Assembly (NCBI GenBank): GCA_964645935.1
Contig: CAZYAK010000023.1
Span: 1-19,499, forward strand
Direction of reading: 5' to 3'
DNA length: 19,499 bases
Source: CAZYAK01 sp964645935
GTDB taxonomy: Bacteria; Patescibacteriota; Gracilibacteria; Peribacterales; Peribacteraceae
Below, piece after piece: positions 1-7,955 of this stretch. The first letter of the stretch is position 1; every line of letters starts with the position of its first letter. The notes below the pieces were generated by a model. That model made no database searches. It worked only from the letters and a program-made list of their open reading frames with translations, and was not told the DNA's origin. Both the position numbers and the translations under genes were made by a program.

Positions 1-214
1 CAGACACACACAAGCACCCAGCCGCACTGGTCCCGCGGTGCGGACTGGCGAGGGAGGCGACCGCTATAATCGCCACCCGCGGGGCGGGACCCCCGCGGCT
101 GGGTTGGTGGAGGATCGGGCGCGGAAGAGATCACCCTTCATCACCGGACCTTCCGCCCACCCCGAACCAGCCCCAAGCCGTGCGGCGAGGAGCTGATGGT
201 CGGGTTGCGGTGCT
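1..214 (+). other. Non-coding stretch with TATAAT box and GC-rich hairpins; possible small RNA
   Basis: No convincing gene lies here. A perfect TATAAT sits at 65-70 on the plus strand, but I see no good -35 box. About seven bases later comes a perfect 8-bp inverted repeat (77-84 with 91-98, loop 85-90). Further pairing is possible: 121-127 with 150-156 is a perfect 7-bp match, and 99-110 can pair imperfectly with 157-170. Upstream, 22-27 pairs with 38-43. A transcript starting near 77 would therefore be highly structured from its first base. I could not match it to SRP RNA, tmRNA, RNase P RNA, 6S RNA or a tRNA. It could also be chance pairing in GC-rich DNA. Confidence 0.25.
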
Positions 215-1597
215 TCAGCGAAGCTCGATCGTATAGGTCTCGCGGCTCGCACGCGGGACGGGATGGCGGACCGTCACCATGTAGGTGCCGACGGGATACT
301 TGTAGAGCTGGTTGCACTGTGGACCCTCAAAACCGAAAAGGTCTACATCTGCGAGCGGGGTGATGAGGCAGCCAAGCTCCGTGGCGCTCGTTACCTTTAC
401 GGTCTGCTCGGTGCCGGGAACCGTGTTGGTGGACGTGTCCTTGGTCACCGTGAAGGTGAACCAGTCCGCGAGGTCGTTGGGCTCCAACGTCTCCACGCGG
501 ATCTTCTTGTCCAGGGACTTGGCCTGCGAGTAGCCGTCGTTGCCGTCGCCGGATCCCGCGCGGGCGTCGATGGCGATGCGCGCGTCCGCGACGGACGTCT
601 CCGCGAGCAGCTGGTAGTCGCCGGCGGCGAGCGCGACGACGAGGCGGCACTCGGCCTCCTCCTGGTGGCCGATGTAGTACTCGGTAGAGAAGCCGCTCGT
701 CTCGATGCGATAGAGGCGACACGTCACGCGGCCGTTCTTGGCGTCGGTAGTGCCGGTGATGGCAACCGTGGAAGCGGCGCCCACGCGGAACACGAACGTC
801 ACGGGCTTGCGCTCGGAATACACGCGGCTGTCGGTGAACGGAAACTCCTTCTGCACGATCACGTCCTGCGAAGCGGCGTCCTCCACTCGCTTACGCGACG
901 ACACGTTACCGGGGACGGATGAGGTGGGCGTCGGCGCGGATGAAACCGCTGCCGTCGGGGTCGGTGTCATGGATGTGCGGCCCTTGGCGGCGAGCCCGTT
1001 CCAGATGTAGGCGGCGGCCTCTCCGCGCTCCAGTGGGAGCGAAGACTGGAGCAACGCGCCGTCCTGGCCAGCGACCGGCAGAATCCCACGCGCCAGTGCG
1101 GTGTGCACGAACTCGTACATCCAGTCGGTCTTGGAGACGTCGGCGTACATCGTCACGGAGGCGCTGACGTCCGCCTTCACCCCCAACACCACGATGGCAA
1201 GCTTGAGCGCCTCAGCACGTGTGACGGGGCGTCCGGGCTTGAAGAGCCTGAGCGCGCCCTCCTCGTACCCTTTCACGTAGCCGCGGGCGACGGCGTCGCA
1301 GACGAACGCCTCAAACCACGCGCCCTTAGGCACATCCGAGAAGCAGCCAGTCTTGGCCGAGGGTGTGATGCCGGCGGCCTTGTAGAGCATTTTGAGGATG
1401 GACGCGCGGTCCACGGGATCACGGGGCCGAAACGTGCCATCGGGATTGCCTCCGATCACACCGAGGTCCGAGAGCTTTTCGATGGCGACACGGTGGGCGT
1501 AGTCCGCCTTCACGTCTGGGAAGGAGATCGCTGCTGCGGTAAGCGGAACGACGATGGTGGCAACAAGTATGGGAGCAATGAACCGGGAGACACGCAT
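215..1597 (-). CDS. Secreted S-layer homology (SLH) domain protein
   Basis: 460 aa. The protein starts MRVSRFIAPILV and has a signal peptide: basic N-terminus, hydrophobic stretch 6-22, likely cleavage near LTAAA/IS. Three SLH repeats follow at about 26-72, 85-130 and 150-200, recognisable by FPDV/FSDV/YADV openings and by the NPDGTFRP and TRAEA patterns. SLH domains normally anchor exported proteins to cell-wall polysaccharide. A Thr/Pro/Ser-rich linker (about 208-235) leads to a beta-rich C-terminal half (about 250-460) containing NDLADWFTFTV, which resembles bacterial pre-peptidase C-terminal (PPC) domains. No catalytic domain is visible, so it is probably structural or adhesive. A TTG start 15 codons upstream is less likely, because it precedes the signal peptide and lies upstream of the candidate -10 box. 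The C-terminal domain assignment is tentative. Confidence 0.85.
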   Translation of the reverse strand: MRVSRFIAPILVATIVVPLTAAAISFPDVKADYAHRVAIEKLSDLGVIGGNPDGTFRPRDPVDRASILKMLYKAAGITPSAKTGCFSDVPKGAWFEAFVCDAVARGYVKGYEEGALRLFKPGRPVTRAEALKLAIVVLGVKADVSASVTMYADVSKTDWMYEFVHTALARGILPVAGQDGALLQSSLPLERGEAAAYIWNGLAAKGRTSMTPTPTAAVSSAPTPTSSVPGNVSSRKRVEDAASQDVIVQKEFPFTDSRVYSERKPVTFVFRVGAASTVAITGTTDAKNGRVTCRLYRIETSGFSTEYYIGHQEEAECRLVVALAAGDYQLLAETSVADARIAIDARAGSGDGNDGYSQAKSLDKKIRVETLEPNDLADWFTFTVTKDTSTNTVPGTEQTVKVTSATELGCLITPLADVDLFGFEGPQCNQLYKYPVGTYMVTVRHPVPRASRETYTIELR

Positions 1598-1625
1598 GAA
1601 TGAAGAGGGGGCGGAAGACGCGCAA

Positions 1626-1655
1626 ATCCTACAAGTGAACAAGATTCTTGCTCAA
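1626..1655 (-). promoter_or_regulatory. Candidate promoter of the SLH gene
   Basis: On the minus strand TTGAGC (1650-1655) and TAGGAT (1626-1631) are separated by 18 bases. The -10 ends 28 bases before the ATG at 1597. The -35 overlaps the stop codon of ribH. No Shine-Dalgarno sequence precedes the ATG. Confidence 0.4.
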
Positions 1656-2137
1656 TGCCCCGGGCGACCGATTCGCTTGAGCGCGTTCAGCGAATGTAGC
1701 AGGGCGTACGCGGCCTCCTCTCCTTTATTATGCGGGCCCGTCGCTCGCGCGGTGGCGTGCTCGGCACGGTCCACGTGCAAGATCTCGAAGGCGAATGGCA
1801 TGGTGTGGCGCGTCTGCACCTCCATCATCCCGCGCGCAGCCTCGGCAGCCAGTAGTGCATCGTGGTGTGTGTCGCCCTTGACGATAATCCCGAGTCCGAT
1901 CATCCCGTCCACGGTCCCGGATTCCGCGAGCGCCATCCCCAGGAGCGGCACCTCCCACGAACCGGCCGCCTCCACTAGGAGGACGTTTTGCTCGGAGATT
2001 CCCGCTTCCATCAGCGTCTTTTGAGCGGTCTTCACCATCGAGTCTGTCTCTTCCGTATAGAAGGAGGAGTACACGATCGCCACGCGCGACGCGGGATCGA
2101 CCTTGGGCATGGACTTGGAGGTGTGGGCGATCTGCAT
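1652..2137 (-). CDS. ribH: 6,7-dimethyl-8-ribityllumazine synthase
   Basis: 161 aa, the usual length for the family. It condenses 5-amino-6-ribitylaminouracil with dihydroxybutanone phosphate, the penultimate step of riboflavin synthesis. Visible signatures are the GSWEVPL substrate-binding segment, GIIVKGDTHHDA (matching the family GAVIRGxTPHFDY loop that carries the catalytic histidine), and ARATGPHNKGEEAA (phosphate-binding Arg and the conserved NKG). The start MQIAHTSKSM was chosen because a -10 box ends eight bases before it; the longer frame upstream (to 2245) runs through a repeat and adds nothing family-like. The next gene upstream on the same strand is ribE, but 207 bases with repeats separate them, and ribH has its own promoter. 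Other rib genes are not in the window. Confidence 0.93.
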   Translation of the reverse strand: MQIAHTSKSMPKVDPASRVAIVYSSFYTEETDSMVKTAQKTLMEAGISEQNVLLVEAAGSWEVPLLGMALAESGTVDGMIGLGIIVKGDTHHDALLAAEAARGMMEVQTRHTMPFAFEILHVDRAEHATARATGPHNKGEEAAYALLHSLNALKRIGRPGH

Positions 2138-2145
2138 GGGGTGGG

Positions 2146-2173
2146 AGTGTAGCAAACGAGACCCCCTTGTCAT
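2146..2173 (-). promoter_or_regulatory. Promoter of ribH, leaderless type
   Basis: Minus-strand ATGACA (2168-2173), a 16-base spacer and TACACT (2146-2151), which ends eight bases before the ribH ATG. The transcript would start at or within a few bases of the ATG. The -35 hexamer lies inside hairpin-repeat copy A. Confidence 0.55.
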
Positions 2174-2189
2174 GCTGAGCTTGTCGAAG
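2169..2189 (+). repeat. Intergenic hairpin repeat, copy A (short form)
   Basis: GTCATGCTGAG, then CTTG, then TCGAAG. The ends match the outer parts of copies B and C (GTCAnnCTGAG ... TCGAAG), but the long central hairpin is missing. Confidence 0.55.
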
Positions 2190-2230
2190 CATGAGCCCTG
2201 GAAGCGCTTCCTCCGGGGCCGCATATCGCC

Positions 2231-2271
2231 CTTCGATACGCCCAAGCGCGGCTTGGGCTACTCAGGGTGAC
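2231..2271 (-). repeat. Intergenic hairpin repeat, copy B (inverted)
   Basis: Read on the minus strand this is GTCACCCTGAGTAGCCC ... GGGCGTATCGAAG, in opposite orientation to copy C. The centre is a perfect 8-bp hairpin (2240-2247 with 2251-2258, three-base loop). B and C together also form a long imperfect inverted repeat. Confidence 0.75.
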
Positions 2272-2284
2272 ATGCTGCGCTCTT

Positions 2285-2326
2285 GTCATACTGAGTAGCC
2301 CGAACAGCAGTTCGGGCGTATCGAAG
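2285..2326 (+). repeat. Intergenic hairpin repeat, copy C
   Basis: GTCATACTGAGTAGCCC ... GGGCGTATCGAAG with a perfect 7-bp central stem (2298-2304 with 2311-2317, six-base loop). Compared with copy B, two stem positions differ by paired changes (A:T to G:C and G:C to A:T), so the hairpin is conserved rather than the exact sequence. It lies between ribE and ribH and could act as a terminator or processing site for ribE, although no U-run follows. Confidence 0.75.
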
Positions 2327-2344
2327 CACGGAGCAGCGGCGCGC

Positions 2345-2935
2345 TCACGCCTTCCTCCTGTTCAGCACCGCCCGGATCAGGATGTCCGTCTCCACGTTGA
2401 TGTGGTCCCCGGGCTTGCGCAGGCCGAACGTGGTGCGCGCGAGCGTCTCGGGGATGAGGGCCACGGTGATGGAGTCGCCCTCGATCCTGGCAATGGTCAG
2501 CGAAGCGCCATCCAGACAGATGGATCCTTTAGGGATGGCGAAGGGCAGCAGGTCCGCGGGGATCCGGATCGTAATCTCGCCATTGGGCGCAACCGCCGTC
2601 ACCTCGCCCACCCCTTCCACATGTCCCTGCACCACGTGGCCGTCCAATCGGCCATCCGCGCGCAATGCCTGTTCCAGGTTCACGCGACTCCCCTTCTCCA
2701 AGGTCCCGAGTGTGGTGCGCTTCCAGGTCTCGCCTACGACATCGAAGTCCATGGAGGCGGCGTCGAACTTGGTCACCGTGAGGCAGACGCCCGCGATGGC
2801 GATGCTGGCGCCGGTTTGGAGGTCCAGAACAGAGGCGGGTCTGGCGAGGCGCAGCCCTGTGGGGGAGCGTTCGAGGACCTCGGCGGTGGCGGCGATGATT
2901 CCGGTGAACACAGAGAATGGGGAAATCTTGGGCAT
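2345..2935 (-). CDS. ribE: Riboflavin synthase, alpha subunit
   Basis: 196 aa. It dismutates two 6,7-dimethyl-8-ribityllumazine molecules to riboflavin, the step after RibH. The protein is the expected tandem of two lumazine-binding domains: N-terminal VFTGII, GVCLTV and DGHVVQGHVEG in the first, and KGSICLDGASLT, LIPETLARTTFG and NVETDILIR in the second. Length agrees with the family (about 190-215). The ATG at 2935 gives MPKISPFSVFTGII. Family members usually begin MFTGII, so the GTG at 2911 is a strong alternative. A -10-like TAGAAT overlaps the ATG (2934-2939), which also favours 2911. Neither start has a Shine-Dalgarno. It diverges from uvrA and precedes ribH on the same strand. Confidence 0.93.
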   Translation of the reverse strand: MPKISPFSVFTGIIAATAEVLERSPTGLRLARPASVLDLQTGASIAIAGVCLTVTKFDAASMDFDVVGETWKRTTLGTLEKGSRVNLEQALRADGRLDGHVVQGHVEGVGEVTAVAPNGEITIRIPADLLPFAIPKGSICLDGASLTIARIEGDSITVALIPETLARTTFGLRKPGDHINVETDILIRAVLNRRKA

Positions 2936-2939
2936 TCTA
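2934..2939 (-). promoter_or_regulatory. Possible -10 box for ribE
   Basis: TAGAAT on the minus strand overlaps the upstream ATG candidate. If used, transcription would begin about seven bases later and only the GTG at 2911 could be the start. No clear -35 box is visible. Confidence 0.25.
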
Positions 2940-3016
2940 CTCCCAAGAGCCTGGACGACACGCTAAAAACCGTGTAAGCTCGAGCCTTCGCCGGCGCAGG
3001 GCGCGCGGGCGTTGTT

Positions 3017-3025
3017 TGGTATATC
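3017..3025 (+). promoter_or_regulatory. Extended -10 promoter of uvrA
   Basis: TGGTATATC is an extended -10 (TGn plus TATATC). It ends 25 bases before the ATG at 3051. I see no clear -35 and no Shine-Dalgarno. The same TGGTA opening recurs before both RelA/SpoT-EamA genes. Confidence 0.4.
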
Positions 3026-3050
3026 CCTCGCCCAGCCCCGAAACCCCTTT

Positions 3051-6005
3051 ATGGACAGAATAGTCGTCAAAGGCGCCAAGATGCACAACCTTAAGGGCAT
3101 CGACGTCTCCATCCCCCGCAACAAGCTCACCGTCATCACGGGGCTGTCGGGCTCCGGCAAATCCACCCTCGCGTTCGACACGATCTTCGCGGAGGGGCAG
3201 AGGCGGTACGTGGAGTCGCTCTCCGCGTATGCACGCCAGTTCATCGCGCAGATGGAAAAACCGGAGGTGGACAGCATTGAAGGGCTTTCCCCGGCCATTT
3301 CTATTGATCAAAAAACTGCGCCAAGGAACCCCCGTTCCACGGTGGGAACGGTCACCGAAATCTACGACTACATGCGTCTCCTCTGGGCCAAGGTGGGCAA
3401 GGTGCACTGCACGGTGTGCGGCCGCATGCTCGGCAAACAGACCGCGAGCCAGATGGTGCACACCATCGCGGGTATGCCCGAGGGACGGAAGATCTCCCTC
3501 CTCTCCCCCGTGGTCCAGGGCCGCAAAGGCGAACACATGAAGATCATCGACGCCATCCGCCGCGAGGGCTTCGTGCGCATGCGCGTAGACGGCGCCATCG
3601 TCACCGTAGACGAGGACATCAAGCTTGACCCCAAGAAGGCCCACACCATCGAGATCGTCGTAGACCGTATGGTCGTGAGGGAGCTTGAGGTGCCCACCGA
3701 CGGTAAGGCCAACCCCAACCGCTCGCGCCTGGCCGACTCCGTGGAGTTGGCGCTTCGCAAGGGCGAGGGCAGCATGCTCGTGCTCGACGCCGAGAGCGGC
3801 GAGGAGACACGTTTCGCGGAATCGTTCGTGTGTCCCGACCACCCCGAGCAGACCATCCCCGAGATCGAGCCCCGCAGCTTCTCCTTCAACTCCCCACACG
3901 GCGCCTGCAACACGTGCCACGGCCTCGGCTCCATCCTGCAAGTGGACGAGAACGCGATCATCCCCAATCCCCGCCTGTCGCTTGGCGAAGGCGCCATCCA
4001 CCCCTGGGCCACATCCGCCAGCCGCACAGGCTTTATGCAGCAGCTGCTGGAAGCACTCTCCGTGGAGGTGGGCTTCAGTATGGACACGTCCTGGAAGGAT
4101 CTCTCCGAAGAGCATAAGAAGATCATCCTTCACGGCTACCCCAAGACCCTGCAGGTGACGGTGAGTTCCATGAAGTTCGGCGGCACGTACCAGACGTCGT
4201 ACGAGGGTGTGATCCCCAACCTCCAGCGCCGCCACAACGAGACGGACTCCAGCTACATCCGCCAACAGATCGAGGAGTACATGCTGGAGCTCCCCTGCGG
4301 CGAGTGCAGGGGCCAGCGCCTCAAGAAGGAGATCCTCGGCGTAACGGTAGGCGGCAAGAACATCGTGCAGGGCACGGACCTCTCCATCGACGACGCCGCC
4401 GGCTTCTTCGCCAGCCTCATCCCCGCCCAGAAGAACGCGGAGGTGCAGAAGCCGAAAACCCCCCATGAGCTCACCAGCTACGAGTACACCATCGTGAAGA
4501 AGGTGCTGCAGGAGATCGTCGCGCGCCTCACCTTCCTGGAAAACGTGGGGCTCAAATACCTCACACTCTCGCGCTCCGCAGCCACCCTCTCCGGCGGTGA
4601 GGCACAGCGCATCCGCCTGGCTACGCAGATTGGCTCGGCGCTCCAAGGTGTCCTCTACGTGCTAGACGAGCCGTCTATCGGCCTGCACCAGCGTGACAAC
4701 GCCAAGCTTATCCGCACGCTGACGCAGCTGCGCGACCTCGGGAATACCGTCATCGTTGTGGAGCACGACGAGGAGACGATCGAGGCGGCGGACTACCTCC
4801 TGGAGATCGGCCCCGGTGCCGGCAAGTACGGCGGGCAAGTGGTGGCGCAGGGCACTCCGGCCGAGCTCATTGCCATGCCGCAGTCCGTCACGGGTCAGTA
4901 CCTCAGCGGCAAGAAGCGCATCCTCGTCCCGGACTCGCGGCGCCCGGGTAACGGCAAGCACGTCATCGTGCACGGCGCCAAGCACCACAACCTCCAGGAC
5001 GTCACGGTGCAGTTTCCGCTAGGGACCTTCATCGGAGTATCGGGCGTGTCGGGCTCCGGTAAGTCGTCGCTCATCCACGGCATCCTCGGCCCGGAACTAC
5101 AGCGTGTGCTGAACAAGGCGCACTCCAAACCGCAAGACGTGGAATCCATCGAGGGACTGCAGCACTTGGACAAGGCCATCGTCATCGACCAGTCTCCCAT
5201 CGGTCGCACACCACGGAGCAACCCCGCCACGTACACCGGAGTCTTCACGGACGTCCGTGATATCTTCGCCACCACGCCGGAGGCGAAGCTGCGCGGGTAC
5301 AAGCCGGGGCGTTTCTCCTTCAACGTGAAGGGCGGCCGCTGCGAGGAGTGTGAGGGCGACGGTCTCAAGCGCATCGAGATGCACTTCCTCCCCGACGTCT
5401 TCGTGACCTGCGAGGCATGCCACGGCCAGCGGTACAACCGCGAGACCATGGAGGTGACGTACAAGGGCAAGAGCATCTCCGAAGTACTGGACCTCACCAT
5501 CTCCGAAGCGCTCGGCTTCTTCAGCGCCATCCCCGCCATCAAGAATAAGCTCCAGACGCTGGAGGACGTGGGTCTGGGCTACATCCGCCTCGGACAGAGC
5601 GCCACCACGCTCTCCGGAGGCGAGGCGCAGCGCGTCAAGCTGGCCACAGAGCTCACCAAGCGCGCGACCGGCAAGACCTTCTACATCTTAGATGAACCCA
5701 CCACGGGCCTTCACTTCGACGACATCGAGAAGCTCCTGCACGTACTGCAGCGCCTCGTGGACAAGGGCAACACCGTGCTCGTGATCGAACACAACCTCGA
5801 CGTGCTCAAGTCCGTGGATCACATTGTGGATATGGGTCCCGACGGCGGCTCCGGCGGCGGGCACGTAATGGCCGAGGGCACGCCCGAGCAGGTGGCGAAG
5901 GCGGAAAAGAGCTACACCGGCCAGTACCTCAAAAAGATGTTGGCGAAGAACCGCGAACAGGATCAGGCCGCCAAGGCCCCGGCAAAGAAAGGAAAGAACA
6001 ATTGA
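3051..6005 (+). CDS. uvrA: UvrABC system protein A (excinuclease ATPase)
   Basis: 984 aa, complete. UvrA is the damage-recognition ATPase of nucleotide excision repair; the dimer scans DNA and loads UvrB. The start MDRIVVKGAKMHNLKG is the family N-terminus; an upstream TTG at 3012 in the same frame is not supported. Both ABC modules are intact: Walker A GLSGSGKST (31-39), signature TLSGGEAQRIRLA and Walker B LYVLDEPSIGLH in the first; GVSGSGKSS, TLSGGEAQRVKLA and FYILDEPTTGLH in the second. Zinc sites include CNTCHG with CGECRG, and the C-terminal CEECEGDG ... CEACHGQR. The C-terminus is a Lys/Ala-rich tail. uvrB and uvrC are not in the window, so it appears to be transcribed alone. Confidence 0.98.
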   Translation: MDRIVVKGAKMHNLKGIDVSIPRNKLTVITGLSGSGKSTLAFDTIFAEGQRRYVESLSAYARQFIAQMEKPEVDSIEGLSPAISIDQKTAPRNPRSTVGTVTEIYDYMRLLWAKVGKVHCTVCGRMLGKQTASQMVHTIAGMPEGRKISLLSPVVQGRKGEHMKIIDAIRREGFVRMRVDGAIVTVDEDIKLDPKKAHTIEIVVDRMVVRELEVPTDGKANPNRSRLADSVELALRKGEGSMLVLDAESGEETRFAESFVCPDHPEQTIPEIEPRSFSFNSPHGACNTCHGLGSILQVDENAIIPNPRLSLGEGAIHPWATSASRTGFMQQLLEALSVEVGFSMDTSWKDLSEEHKKIILHGYPKTLQVTVSSMKFGGTYQTSYEGVIPNLQRRHNETDSSYIRQQIEEYMLELPCGECRGQRLKKEILGVTVGGKNIVQGTDLSIDDAAGFFASLIPAQKNAEVQKPKTPHELTSYEYTIVKKVLQEIVARLTFLENVGLKYLTLSRSAATLSGGEAQRIRLATQIGSALQGVLYVLDEPSIGLHQRDNAKLIRTLTQLRDLGNTVIVVEHDEETIEAADYLLEIGPGAGKYGGQVVAQGTPAELIAMPQSVTGQYLSGKKRILVPDSRRPGNGKHVIVHGAKHHNLQDVTVQFPLGTFIGVSGVSGSGKSSLIHGILGPELQRVLNKAHSKPQDVESIEGLQHLDKAIVIDQSPIGRTPRSNPATYTGVFTDVRDIFATTPEAKLRGYKPGRFSFNVKGGRCEECEGDGLKRIEMHFLPDVFVTCEACHGQRYNRETMEVTYKGKSISEVLDLTISEALGFFSAIPAIKNKLQTLEDVGLGYIRLGQSATTLSGGEAQRVKLATELTKRATGKTFYILDEPTTGLHFDDIEKLLHVLQRLVDKGNTVLVIEHNLDVLKSVDHIVDMGPDGGSGGGHVMAEGTPEQVAKAEKSYTGQYLKKMLAKNREQDQAAKAPAKKGKNN

Positions 6006-6010
6006 TCATG

Positions 6011-6041
6011 GGAAAACCCTCGTGGAGTACGCGGGTTTTCC
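6011..6041 (+). terminator. Inverted repeat after uvrA, possible terminator
   Basis: A perfect 9-bp repeat (6011-6019 GGAAAACCC with 6033-6041 GGGTTTTCC) begins six bases after the uvrA stop. The loop is 13 bases. No T-run follows, so it is not a textbook intrinsic terminator. A competing pairing CATGGG (6007-6012) with CCCATG (6047-6052) also exists. The rest of the intergenic region up to about 6190 shows nothing recognisable. Confidence 0.4.
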
Positions 6042-6195
6042 ACATACCCATGCACAAGCATCTCCTGGCATTCCGGGAAGTCCGGTCAGTTCTTGTACAT
6101 CGCGCATGTAGCAGCGCCGCAACCCGCTGCCACGGACCGGGCGCATGATGCGTGACCAGCGATGCCGACGCTTCCCCCGACGGGCTGAAGCCCTC

Positions 6196-6201
6196 TACAC
6201 T
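6196..6201 (+). promoter_or_regulatory. -10 box of metallophosphoesterase gene, leaderless type
   Basis: TACACT ends seven bases before the GTG at 6209, the same hexamer and nearly the same spacing as at ribH. A weak TTCCCC lies 18 bases upstream. The spacing implies a transcript starting at or beside the GTG. Confidence 0.4.
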
Positions 6202-6208
6202 GACGGCC

Positions 6209-7174
6209 GTGTTCCTCCTCGACCCCGACATCTTTCCCTGGGATCTGGCGATCCTGTTGCTGATGTCGCTGGGACTGGCTGTGGCGTTCGTGTGTTGGTC
6301 ATGGCGGCGGCGTTCCCCACGCCGTTCCTTCTGGCTACGCGGATTGGTGGGAATACTCGGGACACTGGGGCTCCTCGGTTCCGCGCTCACGGCGTACGGA
6401 TCGTTCATCGAGCCACGACTCATCGTGACGAGCCACTTTACTGTGCCGCTGTCGCTGCAAAAACCCCTGCGTATCGCGGTGGCGAGCGACTTTCACGTGG
6501 GCCCCTACACCGGCGAGGCCGACGTGCGGCGCGTCGTCGAACGCATCAACGAGACGCTCCCCGATCTCATTCTCCTTCCGGGCGACTTCATAGCCACACC
6601 GCGCTCAGACCTCTCCGCGCTCGCCCCGCTCAAGCGGCTGCGGTCCTCACTCGGAACCTTCGCCATCCTCGGCAACCACGATATGGCGCGCTACCAAACC
6701 ATCTTCGGCCGCGCGTACGTACGCTCCGCGGAGATCGAGGCGCTCAAGGCGGCACTCAAGGATCTGGGCATCACGGTGCTCCAGAACCAGCGCCGCACGA
6801 TCACGCTGCCAGAGGGAACGCTCGTGGTCGCTGGCATCGACGATCTCTGGTCCGGCACCTCGGACATTGCCCGTGCCCTCGAGGGCGTGCCCGCGGACGC
6901 GGCCACCATCCTGCTCGTGCACAATCCCGACATCATCCTGGATCCCCGCTCACAAGTCGCGGACGTCATCGTGGCCGGGCACACGCACGGCGGACAGCTC
7001 AGGCTGCCATTCATCGGCTCTCTGGCACCTATCCCCAACAAGCTCGGCGGCGCTTACGACCAGGGTATCTTCCCGCTCCCGGGAGGAAGAGCGCTCGCCA
7101 TCACCCGCGGCGTGGGCACTACGCTCGCGCGGGCGCGACTCTTTGCGTGGCCAGAGGTGATGGTGCTGGAGACG
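6209..7174 (+). CDS. Membrane-anchored metallophosphoesterase (YkuE-like), 3' end in N gap
   Basis: 322 residues are visible. Two hydrophobic segments (about 11-31 and 42-63) separated by a basic WRRRSPRRS loop precede the catalytic domain. The calcineurin-like metal site is complete: DFH (94-96), GDF (125-127), GNHD (155-158), H238 in LVHNPD, and GHTHGGQ (257-263). Order and membrane anchor match the YkuE/LpxG-like group of phosphoesterases, which act on phospholipids or nucleotide-sugar lipids; the substrate cannot be read here. RGVGTTLARARLFAWPEVMVLE resembles the usual family C-terminus (split for length: RGVGTTLARA, then PEVMVLE), so only a few residues are probably lost in the gap. A GTG at 6152 would add 19 polar residues; 6209 was preferred because of the -10 spacing. 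Confidence 0.85.
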
Positions 7175-7274
7175 NNNNNNNNNNNNNNNNNNNNNNNNNN
7201 NNNNNNNNNNNNNNNNNNNNNNNNNNNNNNNNNNNNNNNNNNNNNNNNNNNNNNNNNNNNNNNNNNNNNNNNNN
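7175..7274. other. Assembly gap (100 N)
   Basis: Exactly 100 N characters, the conventional placeholder for a scaffold gap of unknown size. It hides the 3' ends of two convergent genes, and the true distance may be shorter or longer. Confidence 0.99.
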
Positions 7275-7828
7275 TTCCCCGGCTTCCACTTGATGGAGCA
7301 GCCGATCGCGTTGGCCTCGCGCACGGACGGCACAGAGCCGTCGAGGAGCGCGGAGACCGCGTCGCGCAGTTCGTGCTTCTTCGCGGCGGACGCGTCCTTC
7401 CAATTGTCATCAATGCGCCCCTTGTACTCTAGCTTCCGCGCCGAGCCGAACACGAAGCAGTGCGGCGTACAGAGAGCGCCGAACGCCTTGGCCGTCTCCT
7501 GCGTATCGTCCCACGCATACGGGAACGGGAAGGCCTTCTCGCGCGCGCGGTCGGCCATCTTCTCGAAGCCATCGTCGGGGTAGCCCGTCGCGTCGTTGCT
7601 GCTGATGAGAATGAGCTGCGCACCACGGGAGCCGAACTCCTTGGCGAGTGCGATGAGCCGGTCCTCGTAGGCCTGGGCGTACGGGCAGTGGTTACAAGTG
7701 AAGACCACCACCAGCACGGGATCCCCGCGGTTGCTGGAAACCGTACCACCCCCGGCAACCGGGAGTTCAAAATGGGGCATGGCCTGGCCGATGCCGAGGA
7801 CGCGGGAGTTGGAGTCGATGAAGACCAT
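7275..7828 (-). CDS. Thioredoxin-like redoxin (AhpC/TSA-superfamily), 3' end in N gap
   Basis: 184 residues are visible. The fold signature is a thioredoxin-like domain: PHFELPVAGGGTVSS, then VLVVVFTCNHCPYAQ with a CxxC pair (C45, C48), then GAQLILISSND and a second cysteine pair in CTPHC (120-124). It belongs to the one-domain redoxins that usually end GCxIKWKPGNxPxYF; the visible end IGCSIKWKPG followed by a partial AAn codon fits, so the stop should lie only a few codons inside the gap. No signal peptide is visible, which suggests a cytoplasmic thiol redox role. The start MVFIDSNSRV was chosen because the upstream extension lies in an inverted repeat; ATG at 7876 is possible and has a TAGGGT seven bases before it. 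Substrate unknown. Confidence 0.87.
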
Positions 7829-7842
7829 GGGTGGCGAGGCGG

Positions 7843-7917
7843 GAGTTTTGAGGAAAGGAGTTTTCAGTCTGTGCATCCTAGTTACCCTAAAAACTGAAAA
7901 CTCCCTACTCAAAACTC
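7843..7917. repeat. Long imperfect inverted repeat between redoxin and Nudix genes
   Basis: Left arm 7843-7868 and right arm 7893-7917 pair over about 22 of 26 positions. The arms read ACTGAAAACTCC...CTCAAAACTC and its complement, with a three to four base mismatch in the middle and a 24-base loop. The stretch is AT-rich relative to its surroundings and separates two divergent genes. It overlaps the candidate -35 of the Nudix gene. Confidence 0.65.
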
Positions 7918-7946
7918 TGTCAAAGGATGGGGAACGAACCTATCCT
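7917..7946 (+). promoter_or_regulatory. Promoter of Nudix gene, leaderless type
   Basis: CTGTCA (7917-7922), 18-base spacer, TATCCT (7941-7946). The -10 ends nine bases before the ATG at 7956, and there is no Shine-Dalgarno sequence. Confidence 0.45.
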
Positions 7947-7955
7947 CCGGGACGG

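Noticed and set aside
2937..4646. 569-codon open frame on the minus strand
   Set aside because: It lies antisense to uvrA, is full of His/Gly/Val-rich low-complexity sequence typical of the reverse of GC-rich coding DNA, and shows no family motif.
6145..7174. Plus-strand frame parallel to the metallophosphoesterase
   Set aside because: Arg/His/Pro-rich shadow; the adjacent frame carries the complete phosphoesterase motifs.
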